Shown: piece by piece, positions 20,918 through 31,194 of the stretch | Layout of the letters: each line of letters begins with the position of its first letter | Position numbering within the stretch: position 1 is the stretch's first letter | Source: Benincasa hispida | Taxonomy: Eukaryota > Streptophyta > Magnoliopsida > Cucurbitales > Cucurbitaceae | DNA length: 64,000 nucleotides | Direction: 5' to 3' | Assembly: GCF_009727055.1 (NCBI RefSeq) | Contig: NC_052354.1 | Span: 43,517,701-43,581,700 of the forward strand | Notes under the pieces: model-generated | Told to the model about the DNA's origin: nothing | The model's input: the letters and a program-made list of their open reading frames with translations, nothing else | Database searches by the model: none | Position numbers and translations under genes: made by a program

Positions 20918-22271
20918 TCAGTCAGCTTCAAAGAGCACACTTAGGGGCCTTGCGATCTGGGAGAAATTGCGAATACATCTTTTATAAAACCCAACGTGTC
21001 CCAGAAAGATCCTAAGTGTTTTCACATTCACTGGTGGGGGTAATTTGGAAATTGCGTCAATTTTTGCCTGAGCAACTTCCAATCCTGCTTTAGAGATTTT
21101 GTGACCTAGAACTATTCCTTCTTCCACCATAAAGTGGCATTTTTCCCAGTTCAAAACAAGATTTATTGCCACGCATCTCTTCAAGACCTTTTCAAGGTTA
21201 GATAGATAGGAGTCGTAATTATTGTCGAAGACTGAAAAATCATCCATGAATACTTCGACTGACTCCTCCAAGTAATCTGAGAATATTGCCATCATGCATC
21301 GTTGGAAAGTGCCTAGCGCATTACAGAGTCCAAATGGCATGCGTCGAAATGCAAACGTACCATGGGCACGTGAATGTTGTCTTATCCTGATCTTCCGGCG
21401 CAATTGCTATTTGATTGTACCCTGAATAGCCGTTAAGAAAACAGAAAAATTCATTCCCCGCAAGTTTGTCTAACATCTGATCAATTAACGGGAGTGGAAA
21501 ATGGTTCTTTTTAGTGGCCAAGTTTAACTTGCGATAATCCATGCAAATTCTCCACCCCGTAGTCGTTCTTGTGGGAATTAATTCATTCTTGTCATCAGTG
21601 ACAACTGTCATCCCCCCTTTCTTTGGAACACACTGCACTAGGCTCACCCAGCTGCTATCAGATATCGGGTAGATAACTCCTGCTTCTAGTCACTTCACTA
21701 TTTCCTTCTTTACGACCTCCCTCATAGCCGAGTTCAAGCGGCGTTGCCTTTCTACCGATCTTGTCTTTCCTTCTTCCAGACAAATCTTGTGCATACAATA
21801 CGAGGGACTGATTCCTCGAATGTCCGCCAAGGTCCATCCTAAGGCCTTTGCGTTATTTCTTAGGATCTGTATGAACGCATCTTCTTTCTCCTTACTCAGT
21901 GATGCGGAAATGATAACTGGTAATGTGTTGTTACCTTCTAAGTAAGCATACTTAAGGTGCACGGGCAATGGCTTTAACTCTAGCACAGGTGCCTCTTCCA
22001 AAGATGACTTAATGTGTTGTGATGTTCGTTCAGATAACTTGAGCAGTTCAAATTTTGATTCCAGAAGAATCGCAGCACAATCCTCCTCCAATATTGCACC
22101 AATTCCAAGATCTTCTTCCTCCAGCTCCTTCAGGGGTTCGTGCCAACGTTCTTCCCGCAGTTCCTCAATATATTGGCAGTTTTCCATGTCACCTGGGTAC
22201 TTCAACGCATTGAACACGTTGAATTTCACTTCCTGATCGTCGACCCTGATGGTCAATTCCCCTTTCTGCAC
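20918..22271 (-). pseudogene. pol: Athila-like reverse transcriptase domain
   Basis: Reading leftward: a PR-RT linker (EEAPVLELKPLPVHLKYAYL), the RT entry region (MREVVKKEIVK), then after a stop (about 21687) VQCVPKKGGMTVV, the palm motif WRICMDYRKLNLATKKNHFPL, DQMLDKLAGNEFFCFLNGYSGY, and after a frameshift near 21360 TFAFRRMPFGLCNALGTFQ, the active site FMDDFSVF (21239-21250) and LNWEKCHFMVEEGIVLGHKIS. The first catalytic Asp position, usually D in FLDGYSGY, reads N here (FLNGYSGY), a likely inactivating change. Otherwise the domain order and length are normal for Ty3/gypsy. Confidence 0.9.
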
Positions 22272-22283
22272 ATCGATCAGTGC

Positions 22284-22724
22284 TCACCTTGTTGCGAGAA
22301 ATGGCCGACCCAGGATGATAGGGACTTCTCTGTCAGCTTCGTAATCCAATATGACAAAATCTGTCGAAAATATAAACTTGTCCACTTGCACGAGTACATC
22401 TTCTATCTTGCCCTCAGGATGCTTTATTGATCTATCGGCCAACTGTAATGTGATAGTGGTTGGTCTTGCGTTGTCGATATCCAGCTTCTTAAGAATCAAC
22501 AAGGGCATTAGATTTATACTTGCCCCTAAATCGTACAGCGCATTCCCGACCATCTTCCCTCCTATCGTGCAGGGCAATGTAAAACTCCCAGGGTCCTTCA
22601 TTTTAGTGGGGATATTGTTTTGAAACAACGCGCTGCATTCATACGTTAATGTAACTGTTTCATTTTCCCCAATCTTTCTTTTATTGGCTAGGATATCCTT
22701 GAGAAATTTTACATAACTCAACAT
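22284..22724 (-). pseudogene. pol: Athila-like aspartic protease domain
   Basis: The retropepsin has active site LYDLGASINLMPL (residues 63-75 of the frame) and a downstream ILGRPFLATR motif. It is open for 147 codons, preceded by FLKDILANKRKIGE and followed by one stop (near 22281) before ALIDVQKGELTIR. DLGAS is the usual Athila form, so the active site is intact. It cleaves Gag-Pol. Confidence 0.88.
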
Positions 22725-22793
22725 CTGCTCTAGTGCTTCTATTAAGGGAATGTTAATGTGTAGCTATTGGAGAACATCCAAAAACCTCTGAAA

Positions 22794-24499
22794 CTATTTG
22801 CTATCATCTTTCTTCTTCAGCCTAGACAGGAAAGTTGGAGGATCCCGCCTTTCTCCTTGTTTAGTTGGCTGCTTACTGAAGTCCTGTTCTTGTTGTGTTT
22901 TATTATCTGGAGATTGCGTTGATTGAGAATTCAAGTCTTGAGGAGCTTCATCTTTTGTAGCTGAACTTGCTTCTGAACTGGTAATTTTTCCACTATTAGT
23001 TGATTGATCATCATCAACAGTCAAATCTAATGGTTTTGTTATCGCATCTGGTACAGACGGCATAGGGGTTGTTGTTCTGCCACTTCTCAATGTTACTGCG
23101 TGACATTGTTCTTTACCTCGCTACCCCGATGCTCCTGAGTTGTTGTGCCACATACCAGGCGCATTCTTCTTTAATTCCCTCGTAAGCTGATCTATCTTCT
23201 CTTTTAGTTCTTTAAGGGAGCCAGCTTGCGGTTGTCTCATTGCCTTGCTCTTTTCAATGTAATGTTTTAACGATGATTCCAAAGATGAGGTGCTACAAGA
23301 GGTATCATATAAGAACAATTGGTCGCGGAGTGGTATACCTTGAGAATTACTTGGGTTACAGTCTAGAGTAATGAAGACCGGGAAGTTTCCTCTATCCTCT
23401 TGATAACTGTTCTGATAGAAACTATAGCTCTCCTGGTTATGATTCCCGTCCCAACTTGAAGTTGGGTGATTCCACCAACCAGGGTTATAAATGTTGCCAA
23501 ATGATTCATCTTAGATAGAATATACGGGTTGTTGATTCCATGGGCAGACTTCTACTGGATGTCCCTCCCCACATTGGACACAATTCATTACAACCACATG
23601 AGTCACCACATTAACTTGCGTTGATCCTTGAGAGAGAGTTTTCTGTTGATTAGCCATCATCTGGAGGAGTGAAGTCACTGTGGTCATTTGATTGACCAGT
23701 GCGCTCATTGTATCAGTTGACACATCGACACTTTCTACTCTTTCTCGCTCTAGACCTCTTACCTTAAGCCCGATATCAATCCACTAATCAAAATGTCGTG
23801 AGATGCAATCCAAGATATTTCTTGCTTCCGTATATGATTTTTTCATTAATCCTCCTTCTGCAGAGGCATCGACAACTGCTTGCGTTGATTGGTCTAAGCT
23901 ATTGTAAAAGGTTTCCATCAGAATACTATCGGAAACCCCGATATGCGGACAACTCTTCACTAACTGTCAGAATCGCACCCAGGAGCGATGCTCAAGGTTT
24001 CATAACCCTTTTGCTCAAAATTCAACACATCCTTTCGTCTCCTTGCGTTAACGCCTGGAGGTAAGAATCTGTTCATGAACTTATCAACCAACTGTTCCCA
24101 TGCTTTGATCTCATTCGGCTCTAATGACTGAGCCCACCTCTTTGCTTCATCCCGAAGTGTGTACAAGAAGAGATATAACCTAAGTATTTATTGAGTCACA
24201 TCAGGCATGGAGAATGCGCTGCACATGTCTACAAAATTTGTCAAATGCGCATGTCAGTCTTCTCCTTGTAATCCTCCAAATTGACCCATATTCTGAATCA
24301 TCTGCAGCATGATTGATCTGATTTCAAAGCTTACATTCTCCTCAACCATTGGTCTTGAGAATCCTGATGAGAAGTTATAAAAATCTGGCGCCGCATAATC
24401 TCTCATTGGGACGTCATGATCAGTAGCAAGAAATATGGAGCCTTGCACTGGCCCATTTTTCCTTTGATTCCCTGGGGGAGCCTTATTATTATTAGCCAA
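22794..24499 (-). pseudogene. gag: Athila-like gag of the pol-bearing copy
   Basis: From 24499 leftward: DVPMRDYAAPDFYNFSSGF, MLQMIQNMGQFGGLQ, TLRDEAKRWAQSLEPNEIK, WEQLVDKFMNRFLPPGVNA, the NARRRKDVLNFEQ core, an NQMTTVTSLLQMMANQQ segment, the zinc knuckle CVQCGEGHPVEVC, the LKHYIEKSK coiled region, KEQCHAVTLRSG, then a Ser/Gln/Asp-rich linker and PTFLSRLKKKDDSK. Stops or shifts lie near 24250, 23990, 23510, 23330, 23115 and 22790. It is collinear with the gag-only copy up to KEQC, beyond which the two differ. The upstream leader and primer site fall in the N run. Confidence 0.85.
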
Positions 24500-24562
24500 G
24501 CTTCTTCACCACTTAATTCGGCCCTGATGAACTCTTGAGCGAATAATACACTTGATCTCTGG

Positions 24563-25382
24563 NNNNNNNNNNNNNNNNNNNNNNNNNNNNNNNNNNNNNN
24601 NNNNNNNNNNNNNNNNNNNNNNNNNNNNNNNNNNNNNNNNNNNNNNNNNNNNNNNNNNNNNNNNNNNNNNNNNNNNNNNNNNNNNNNNNNNNNNNNNNNN
24701 NNNNNNNNNNNNNNNNNNNNNNNNNNNNNNNNNNNNNNNNNNNNNNNNNNNNNNNNNNNNNNNNNNNNNNNNNNNNNNNNNNNNNNNNNNNNNNNNNNNN
24801 NNNNNNNNNNNNNNNNNNNNNNNNNNNNNNNNNNNNNNNNNNNNNNNNNNNNNNNNNNNNNNNNNNNNNNNNNNNNNNNNNNNNNNNNNNNNNNNNNNNN
24901 NNNNNNNNNNNNNNNNNNNNNNNNNNNNNNNNNNNNNNNNNNNNNNNNNNNNNNNNNNNNNNNNNNNNNNNNNNNNNNNNNNNNNNNNNNNNNNNNNNNN
25001 NNNNNNNNNNNNNNNNNNNNNNNNNNNNNNNNNNNNNNNNNNNNNNNNNNNNNNNNNNNNNNNNNNNNNNNNNNNNNNNNNNNNNNNNNNNNNNNNNNNN
25101 NNNNNNNNNNNNNNNNNNNNNNNNNNNNNNNNNNNNNNNNNNNNNNNNNNNNNNNNNNNNNNNNNNNNNNNNNNNNNNNNNNNNNNNNNNNNNNNNNNNN
25201 NNNNNNNNNNNNNNNNNNNNNNNNNNNNNNNNNNNNNNNNNNNNNNNNNNNNNNNNNNNNNNNNNNNNNNNNNNNNNNNNNNNNNNNNNNNNNNNNNNNN
25301 NNNNNNNNNNNNNNNNNNNNNNNNNNNNNNNNNNNNNNNNNNNNNNNNNNNNNNNNNNNNNNNNNNNNNNNNNNNNNNNNNN
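24563..25382. other. Assembly gap of 820 N
   Basis: The run has no sequence. By comparison with LTRs A and B it should hold the last 460 or so bases of LTR D, the primer site and the start of the gag leader, which fits an 820-bp estimate. Confidence 0.95.
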
Positions 25383-26538
25383 CTTTAGTTAACGCATTCT
25401 TCTAACCTTCTCTCGACAGATTAGAATGGCATCTTCACTTCTGCCCTCACAGGTGAAGATGTCGTCTAGCATTCTTTAGCTAAACGTTCTTATTTCTTTA
25501 GCACAAAGTAAGTTACTTGTTTAATTCATATTAATTACCAAGGGATTAAGAAGACTTTATAAAGAAAGGGACATGAAAACGATCGAGACATTTAATATTT
25601 CTATTCATCGTCTGATATATGATTTGTGAATGAAGAGATTAAGAAGATGAAATACAGTGATGAATAGAGTTAGAAACAAATACAAATAAACGCCAACGTC
25701 TTGGCACCGATCTGGATGGAGATTTGCTTGCCAATGTGAATGGATCGTGCGAACGGATGAGCTTCCCTCTTAGGTTTGCTCAACTGGTAGCAGGGATCTG
25801 AGTATAGAGCTTCGTGGCGGGGATCTGGTAGAATAGCACTGAGACTCACCTCTCGGCCTTGTCTCTTTTCTGCCCGGATTTCTTCCGATTAGTACTCAGC
25901 TCAGCCTCTCTCTCAGTAATTTAGCAGCAATTAGCCCTCGTATCAATGATACCCGTATCAAGTATATCTTCTCTGAATTCTATGAGGGTATTTATAGGTG
26001 AAAAGCTTTGACTCTTGGCTGCTGGACCCCACTTCTTGTTATGAAAATTTCGAAGATGGAGGAATAAATATTCCTTCTGTTATGCAATCAGACCGTTAAA
26101 TCTGCACAACGGTTAATTGTACATGTGTCGCAATCCTTCGCCTTTGCGTTGCTCAACTGCATCTTTCAATCGGTTGCTTGCATGCGGTGTTGTTTTTATT
26201 ATCGCATGCGGTTGAAATTCAACTCGGGATCGACTGTCACATTGCACCGTCATTGCGTTAATTGTCTCTTCATTGTTGATTGACATGCGCAATGTAACAT
26301 AGATGCGTTGTTCAATTTCTCGTTGAGCCTTGATCGCAAGCGGTGACTTGGTTTCCTGCAAAAAAGAGTAAAAATATCCTCTTCTACCATCTTGACGATG
26401 TTAGTGGGTGTAATTGCGTTAATTCATAATTATTGTATTTCTGAGCTAATTTCCATACAATCAACACATATTCCTTCTCTTTTTGCCGCAATATCTAGAT
26501 AAGGCAGCATAAATAACTTTTATTTCTACAAGTAATCA
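25383..26538 (-). repeat. Athila-like LTR D (5' LTR of the pol-bearing copy), truncated by the gap
   Basis: It is collinear with LTR B (16205-17394), including the ccaacgtcttggc block and a TATA box (25989-25998, minus CCTATAAATA). It begins on the minus strand TGATTACTTGTAGAAATA at 26538. Directly beyond it the PF20167-like N-terminal ORF starts, read in the same direction. Confidence 0.75.
25989..25998 (-). promoter_or_regulatory. TATA box of LTR D
   Basis: Minus strand CCTATAAATA, about 545 bp inside the LTR start, conserved with LTRs A and B. Confidence 0.6.
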
Positions 26539-28055
26539 GCCACCGCATCTTTGGTGACATGGAGCCGTCCATTGTAGAAGTATCGCACTACCGTTGGAAT
26601 GAAGATGGATGGGCACTGGCAAAATGTTTACTATCCATGTTCTAGTATAACACTTGTGATCAAGTCCGGTAGTGGCGTTGGCACAGGGAATAATCCCATC
26701 TCCATCATCACATCATCATTCTCTTTCTTCTTTTGTGGTCGTCCCTTAGTCAACTCAGGCTCACTGCTTTCCACTATTGCTTTGCCCTTCTCTTTTGTCA
26801 ACGCAAGGCGGGGTCTTTGCCTTTGTTTCTTTTCCCTTTCCTTGCGTTGTTCTTCCTTCTCCCACTCCGTAATTTCTTTGCCTTTCTTTTCTCGAATGCG
26901 CTGAACATTTGCTCGGCACCTCTTCTCCTTCTCTTCCTTTTTCTTTTTTTCTTCCTCCTCTTCTTCTCTCAGTTCTTTTTCAAATTCTCTTTCAAATTGC
27001 TCTAAGGTTAACAAAATGCGTTATTCTTCCTCGAGCCTTATTCTTCCCTCTTCTGTCGATATTGCGTTGTTATGGCATACCTCCTCATCTTGTAATTTTC
27101 TTCTTCGACTACCTTCTGCGATGATTTGTTGTGCCCGCAACATTTTCTCTTCTTTTACTTCCTCATCTTTTCTTCTTCTCTCCTTTTCCTCTACTGCATC
27201 TTGCAAAATTGGCGGGTCGATTGTTGACACGTGCAGTGCATTCTCCTTACGACGCCGCATCAATGGGGTAATGTCTAAATTTTCACCATCATTAGTCACA
27301 ACCGTTTTTACTTGCGTTATTTCCTCCTCAGGTTGTGCTGATTTTCTCAGTTACACTAACTCCCCCTTATCCACCCTTATGGAGGTGGATTCTCCATCAA
27401 TTTTTGGGCTCTCAGCCTTCTTTCTCTTCTCTTCCTCCTTCTTCAAGCGCTTCTCCTCCCGCCTGCATTCCCTCTTCTCACTTGTTCTTATTTCTTTTTT
27501 CTTGATTGGATGGGCTTCCTCATCTTCTTCAGCCCTCTTCTCTTTGATTTTCTTCTTCTTCTTCTTCTTCTCAGCCATTTCAGGCTATTTCTTCGCCACC
27601 ACTTTCTCCAAAGCATCCCTGATAGGTCCCTCATAGGATTCTGTTTGGACAGTTTCCTTAGGATCCAAGATTGTCAGAGCGCTTCTTCTTAACGCTTCTT
27701 CCATCTCCTCCTCCGAAGGCAATGGCTGGTTCACAACCCCAGCTTCGGGTAGTCCTCCTACCTTCTCCAGGTTATTGAGTATGCTCCCAAACACCTCTCT
27801 ATCATCCTTTCTCTTCCTTTCACTTTCAGAAGACAAGATTGGGAGTGGGGTACTTTCCGAACTCTGCCCCTCTCTAATCTGGAGTGGTCTAACTGCTAAA
27901 GGCTTTCGTCGAAGTTTTTCGGCGACTCGAGGGATGGGTTTTGGTTGGGTGACGAGACGGTGGTTTGCTGCTAGGAATGCTGCCTCTCTTGCAGTGATTT
28001 GGGCTTGTGAGGGTGATGAGGGTGAAGAGGATGGATGGGAAGACTGATCGGCCAT
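26539..28055 (-). pseudogene. Lys/Glu-rich coiled-coil ORF leading into a PF20167-like domain
   Basis: One continuous reading frame of about 505 codons from the Met at 28055 (MADQSSHPSSSPSSPSQAQI) to 26539, interrupted only by stops: TAG at 27582-27584, TAA at 27348-27350, one at 27018-27020, and two adjacent stops near 26625-26630. There is no frameshift. The N-terminus is Ser/Pro-rich, then basic (VAEKLRRKPLAVRPLQ), followed by about 300 residues of Lys/Glu-rich coiled coil (EKKKKKKKIKEKRAEEDEE, EFEKELREEEEEEKKKKEE). It ends FIPTVVRYFYNGRLHV, which resembles the vvReFY...v start of the putative plant transposon domain. LTR D cuts it there. The C-terminal part is probably 14599-15860. Having stops but no indels points to decay by point mutation, perhaps C-to-T. 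Confidence 0.6.
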
Positions 28056-28190
28056 GGTTGTACTGAGTGGAAAAGTTAGGAAAGTTCTTAGGGTTTTAGG
28101 AAGAAAACTCGAAAGTTTGGGTATGTAGAGCTACTTAGGGTTTCTTTTCCGCAAAAAGACTCAAATAAACGACCTAAGGCGGAGGAGACG

Positions 28191-28199
28191 GAATTTATA
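28191..28199 (-). promoter_or_regulatory. TATA box upstream of the coiled-coil ORF
   Basis: The minus strand reads CTATAAATTCC about 135 bp upstream of the Met at 28055, preceded by GC-poor sequence. The spacing suits a plant promoter with a roughly 100-nt leader. It suggests the ORF had its own promoter rather than relying on the LTR. Confidence 0.45.
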
Positions 28200-28345
28200 G
28201 GTTGGGCCTTGATGGGCTCAACGCAAATTCTGCAGCTGCAGTGGCAAGCCTCGAGGTACTCAAAAAGCCTACCATCGCGCTTCTACATTTATGAATCAAT
28301 AGAAAAGTACGTCCTTTCGTATGCGAATTCATCATTTCCTTGGAA

Positions 28346-29455
28346 CCTAAACGATTGGACTACTCTATTTGCAAAAGAATTTGTCTTTTGTGTTTTATTC
28401 GGATGGGCGCAAGGTTAAGAATCAACGCGATGCTTCCATCAATGCAAATGCATCTTTGCAGAGGACGGGCAACAACGCATGTATCAGAAACGTAACCACC
28501 TCAACTCAACAATTTCTGGAGAACGGTGCACGGTATTTTCTACTGGTGCAAGACTACCTTAACATAGTTCGTTTCTGCTAAGAACAAGCAATAAATACAT
28601 ACGAGTGCAACACACCCCTCAGCGCAATGCATTTGTGAAAGATGAACGCAAAGTGTCTCTTATTAGTACAAGATGCACCCATCATCGCAATGCATACTGG
28701 ATGTGTTTTATTATGTATAAAAAAAAAAAATTTAAGTTTTTTTTTTCATCAACGTAACTCGCTAGGACTTTGTGGTAATCAATTTCTTCTAAACAACATT
28801 CACCAAAATTTAAGAATAATGCATTTAATACAGAAAAGTAAGGAAATTAGAAGAGCACGGAAATAAACGGAAGTGAATTAAATGAAAGTAATTTCATAAA
28901 GCAATAAAAACAAGTTTGAGGAAGCATAAATAACAAAATTCATAGAGCAATAAAGAAGGTAATTAAGAAAGCAAGTAAACATAGAATTTAGAGATATGGA
29001 CCGGAAGACAGTTTTCCATGATGGACGCAATCCACACCTCCGCAGGCGGTCAAGCTTGCCTGCACAATGTCGTCAAGGACATTGCTCCTTCCCGTGAGAT
29101 CCTGGGGCTTCGGAATTACATGGCAGCGTTCCAGGTGTTCTATTGCGTAGTTCGGGTGCCAGTTGCCCAACTTGGATCTCCAAGTTTCTGATTAAAGACG
29201 TCTGCGATTGCATTATAGCACCATTTTCTCAATATATTGCTTAAGCAGGGTCTCCAATGAATTTCCAGAGGTGTTTGAGGAGGATGGTTGGTTTTGCGGT
29301 TGTCTCTGATGACTTGATTCTGGTTTTGGTGAAAAGGTGAAGGGTTTCCTTGATTCTCGGAGTTTGCTGTTCTAAAGGTTACTTGCCCACCTTGGTTATG
29401 ATTTCCTCCCCAACTGAAGTTAGGGTGATTCCTCCAACCAGGATCATTGCGTTGT
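28346..29455 (-). pseudogene. gag: Gag-only Athila-like element, 3' UTR and gag C-terminus (copy 1)
   Basis: 28346-28985 matches the 3' UTR at 8746-9363. 28988-29455 matches the gag C-terminus at 9391-9765 (LKQYIEK, SLIRNLEIQVGQLAPELRNR, KEQCP then stop). At 29455, inside the gag PGW codons, it jumps to sequence matching 14168, that is the 3' UTR after the PF20167-like ORF. About 4.4 kb present at 9.77-14.17 kb, including LTR A, is therefore missing here. Confidence 0.75.
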
Positions 29456-29879
29456 TTTGGACAGAATAGACAAACACTTAGTCAGAATTTTGAAAAGAAT
29501 GTTTGAGCAGAATTTTTGAAAGGATAAAGGTAAAGCAGTACTAGTGCTATGAATTATCTAAGTGTTAGTCAGAAAATACAAAGTGTGGGAAATGTTTCTA
29601 ACGTATGCATATAATTCATCATGGCAGCACAATTAATAACGCAAAATAAAAGATAAAGAACATCGCAATAATGATAAAGGATGATAAAGAATAGGCTAAT
29701 GCATATGGAAAGAATTGTTACTCAGTTGTATTAAAAATTAACCAAGTATGCAAAGAATTACAAATAACACAATACAAAAATTTGGGCATGTACAAAGAAT
29801 CAAGTAACAGCTTCTATACATAAGAAAATAATGCATGCAATAAAAATAAAGAATGACCGCAATAAAAAAAATGTAAAGT
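29456..29879 (-). other. 3' UTR of the PF20167-like ORF (copy 1)
   Basis: Homologous to 14168-14598, non-coding, with gaataacgcaaaataaaagataaag and related A-rich sequence. Confidence 0.6.
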
Positions 29880-30960
29880 TATTGAGGAGGAGGTTTCAGG
29901 TGGAGGGTTTTGATGAGGTACGCGTGGAGCTTATTTAAAATGCAGATGGTGCTGAAGATGCGGAGGCACCATGGGACTATGTAGATACGCTGTTAAAAAG
30001 TTGAAGTACTCATGGTTGCGCTCTACTAATTTCTTTGATTTAGGTGGATCGTGTAAATGTTGCGTTGACTATTGATCATCACCTGCCTTGTCATAGCTGC
30101 ATTGCGTTGCAAATCTTCTAGTCGCTCGTTTACCTCATTTATTCGTTGGCAGAAATATAATGTTGATGAGAAAGAAGAGAACGCATATCAGCAAGTTCAG
30201 CAGCTAAGTGGCAATGGTGGGTTGTGCCTGCGATGTTTCGCCATCAACGTTTTGGGGTTGGGCAGAAGTTCCTTTACCCAAATTGCATGGGTCATCAACA
30301 TGCGGCAGTGGAAGGGAAAATTGAGATGAAGATGAAGGGAAGGATGGAAACTACCGGATATGCATTGGGTGAATCAGGAGCAAGGAGAAGGTTGGTAAAT
30401 GTTCGGGAAGTGGGGAAGGAGGTTCTACAGGAGGGCTTGGAAGGCGGATGATCAAAGGCAAAGGGTCCAAGGGTTCAGGATTTTGCGTGATGGTTCTTGG
30501 ACTTTCTCCTTTCCTTTGTCAACCTTGCATTGTTTCTTTGGTTTCGGCTGTTGCGGCGCATTTAAGTTGATCATAGGTCTTTGTCAACTTGAAATCTGTC
30601 TTGCGATCAACTGGCCCACGTCTATTAGAATGTCGCATGCGATGCAGTATGCGGCCATGACTCTATCCTCGAAATGGTTTTGTCATGTGAAGTAGGGATG
30701 AGTCGCCATTTCACCAAATATACCCAAAGCCGCGCCTCCGGAAGCAATGTCTTGGACGCAAAGGTTCTGATGCTTTTTAAGGAACCGACCACTGAGTGCC
30801 CGGTTGAGTTAATACCTTTAGCGCATCTTCCATTTGTTCTTCGTTGTAGGATCATTAATGATTTTATTACCCGACACATCCAGGATGTCCTTCATCTGAT
30901 ATAATTCATTGATGTCCTTTGCACTGAAAGACACCACTTCCCCTTTCATGGTCACTGTAA
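29880..30960 (-). pseudogene. PF20167-like ORF C-terminal part (copy 1)
   Basis: Homologous to 14599-15860 but lacking about 150 bp (between positions 30588 and 30589, where 15320-15480 is missing). Visible pieces are MKGEVVSFSAKDINELYQMK, KGINSTGHSVVGSLK and a QLIARQ-type core, followed by the coiled-coil tail. Frames are broken by many single-base indels, some of which are probably sequencing errors because copy 2 keeps longer frames. Confidence 0.6.
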
Positions 30961-31003
30961 CGCAAAAAACTATACAATGATGCATGCAGGTACAAAATCC
31001 ATG

Positions 31004-31194
31004 TGATACTACTTCTAGATATGCGTTAATTAACAATGTTCTTGTAGTATGCTGTGCGTTGTCACAAGTTTCCTTGCATTGAAACCAAGTATAATTTCAC
31101 TGCAAGTTTCTCAGTATGATCCGAGGTCGAACACAGGGACTATTTGAGGTTATTATGTTATGCTTGTGATACATGCGACTAGGGGTTTCAACCA
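31004..31194 (-). repeat. Athila-like LTR fragment C
   Basis: 191 bp homologous to the start (plus orientation) of LTR B, with the same left flank (ccatg). It ends abruptly at gtttcaa, where unrelated sequence follows. Because flank and LTR are shared, B and C descend from one arrangement. Confidence 0.7.

Noticed and set aside
24552..25388. Apparent 278-codon open frame
   Set aside because: It consists of N bases read as unknown residues; it is the assembly gap.
26599..28047. Phe/Ser/Leu-rich plus-strand open frames
   Set aside because: They are the antisense of the Lys/Glu-rich ORF, which is biased in codon use and has a start and TATA on the other strand.
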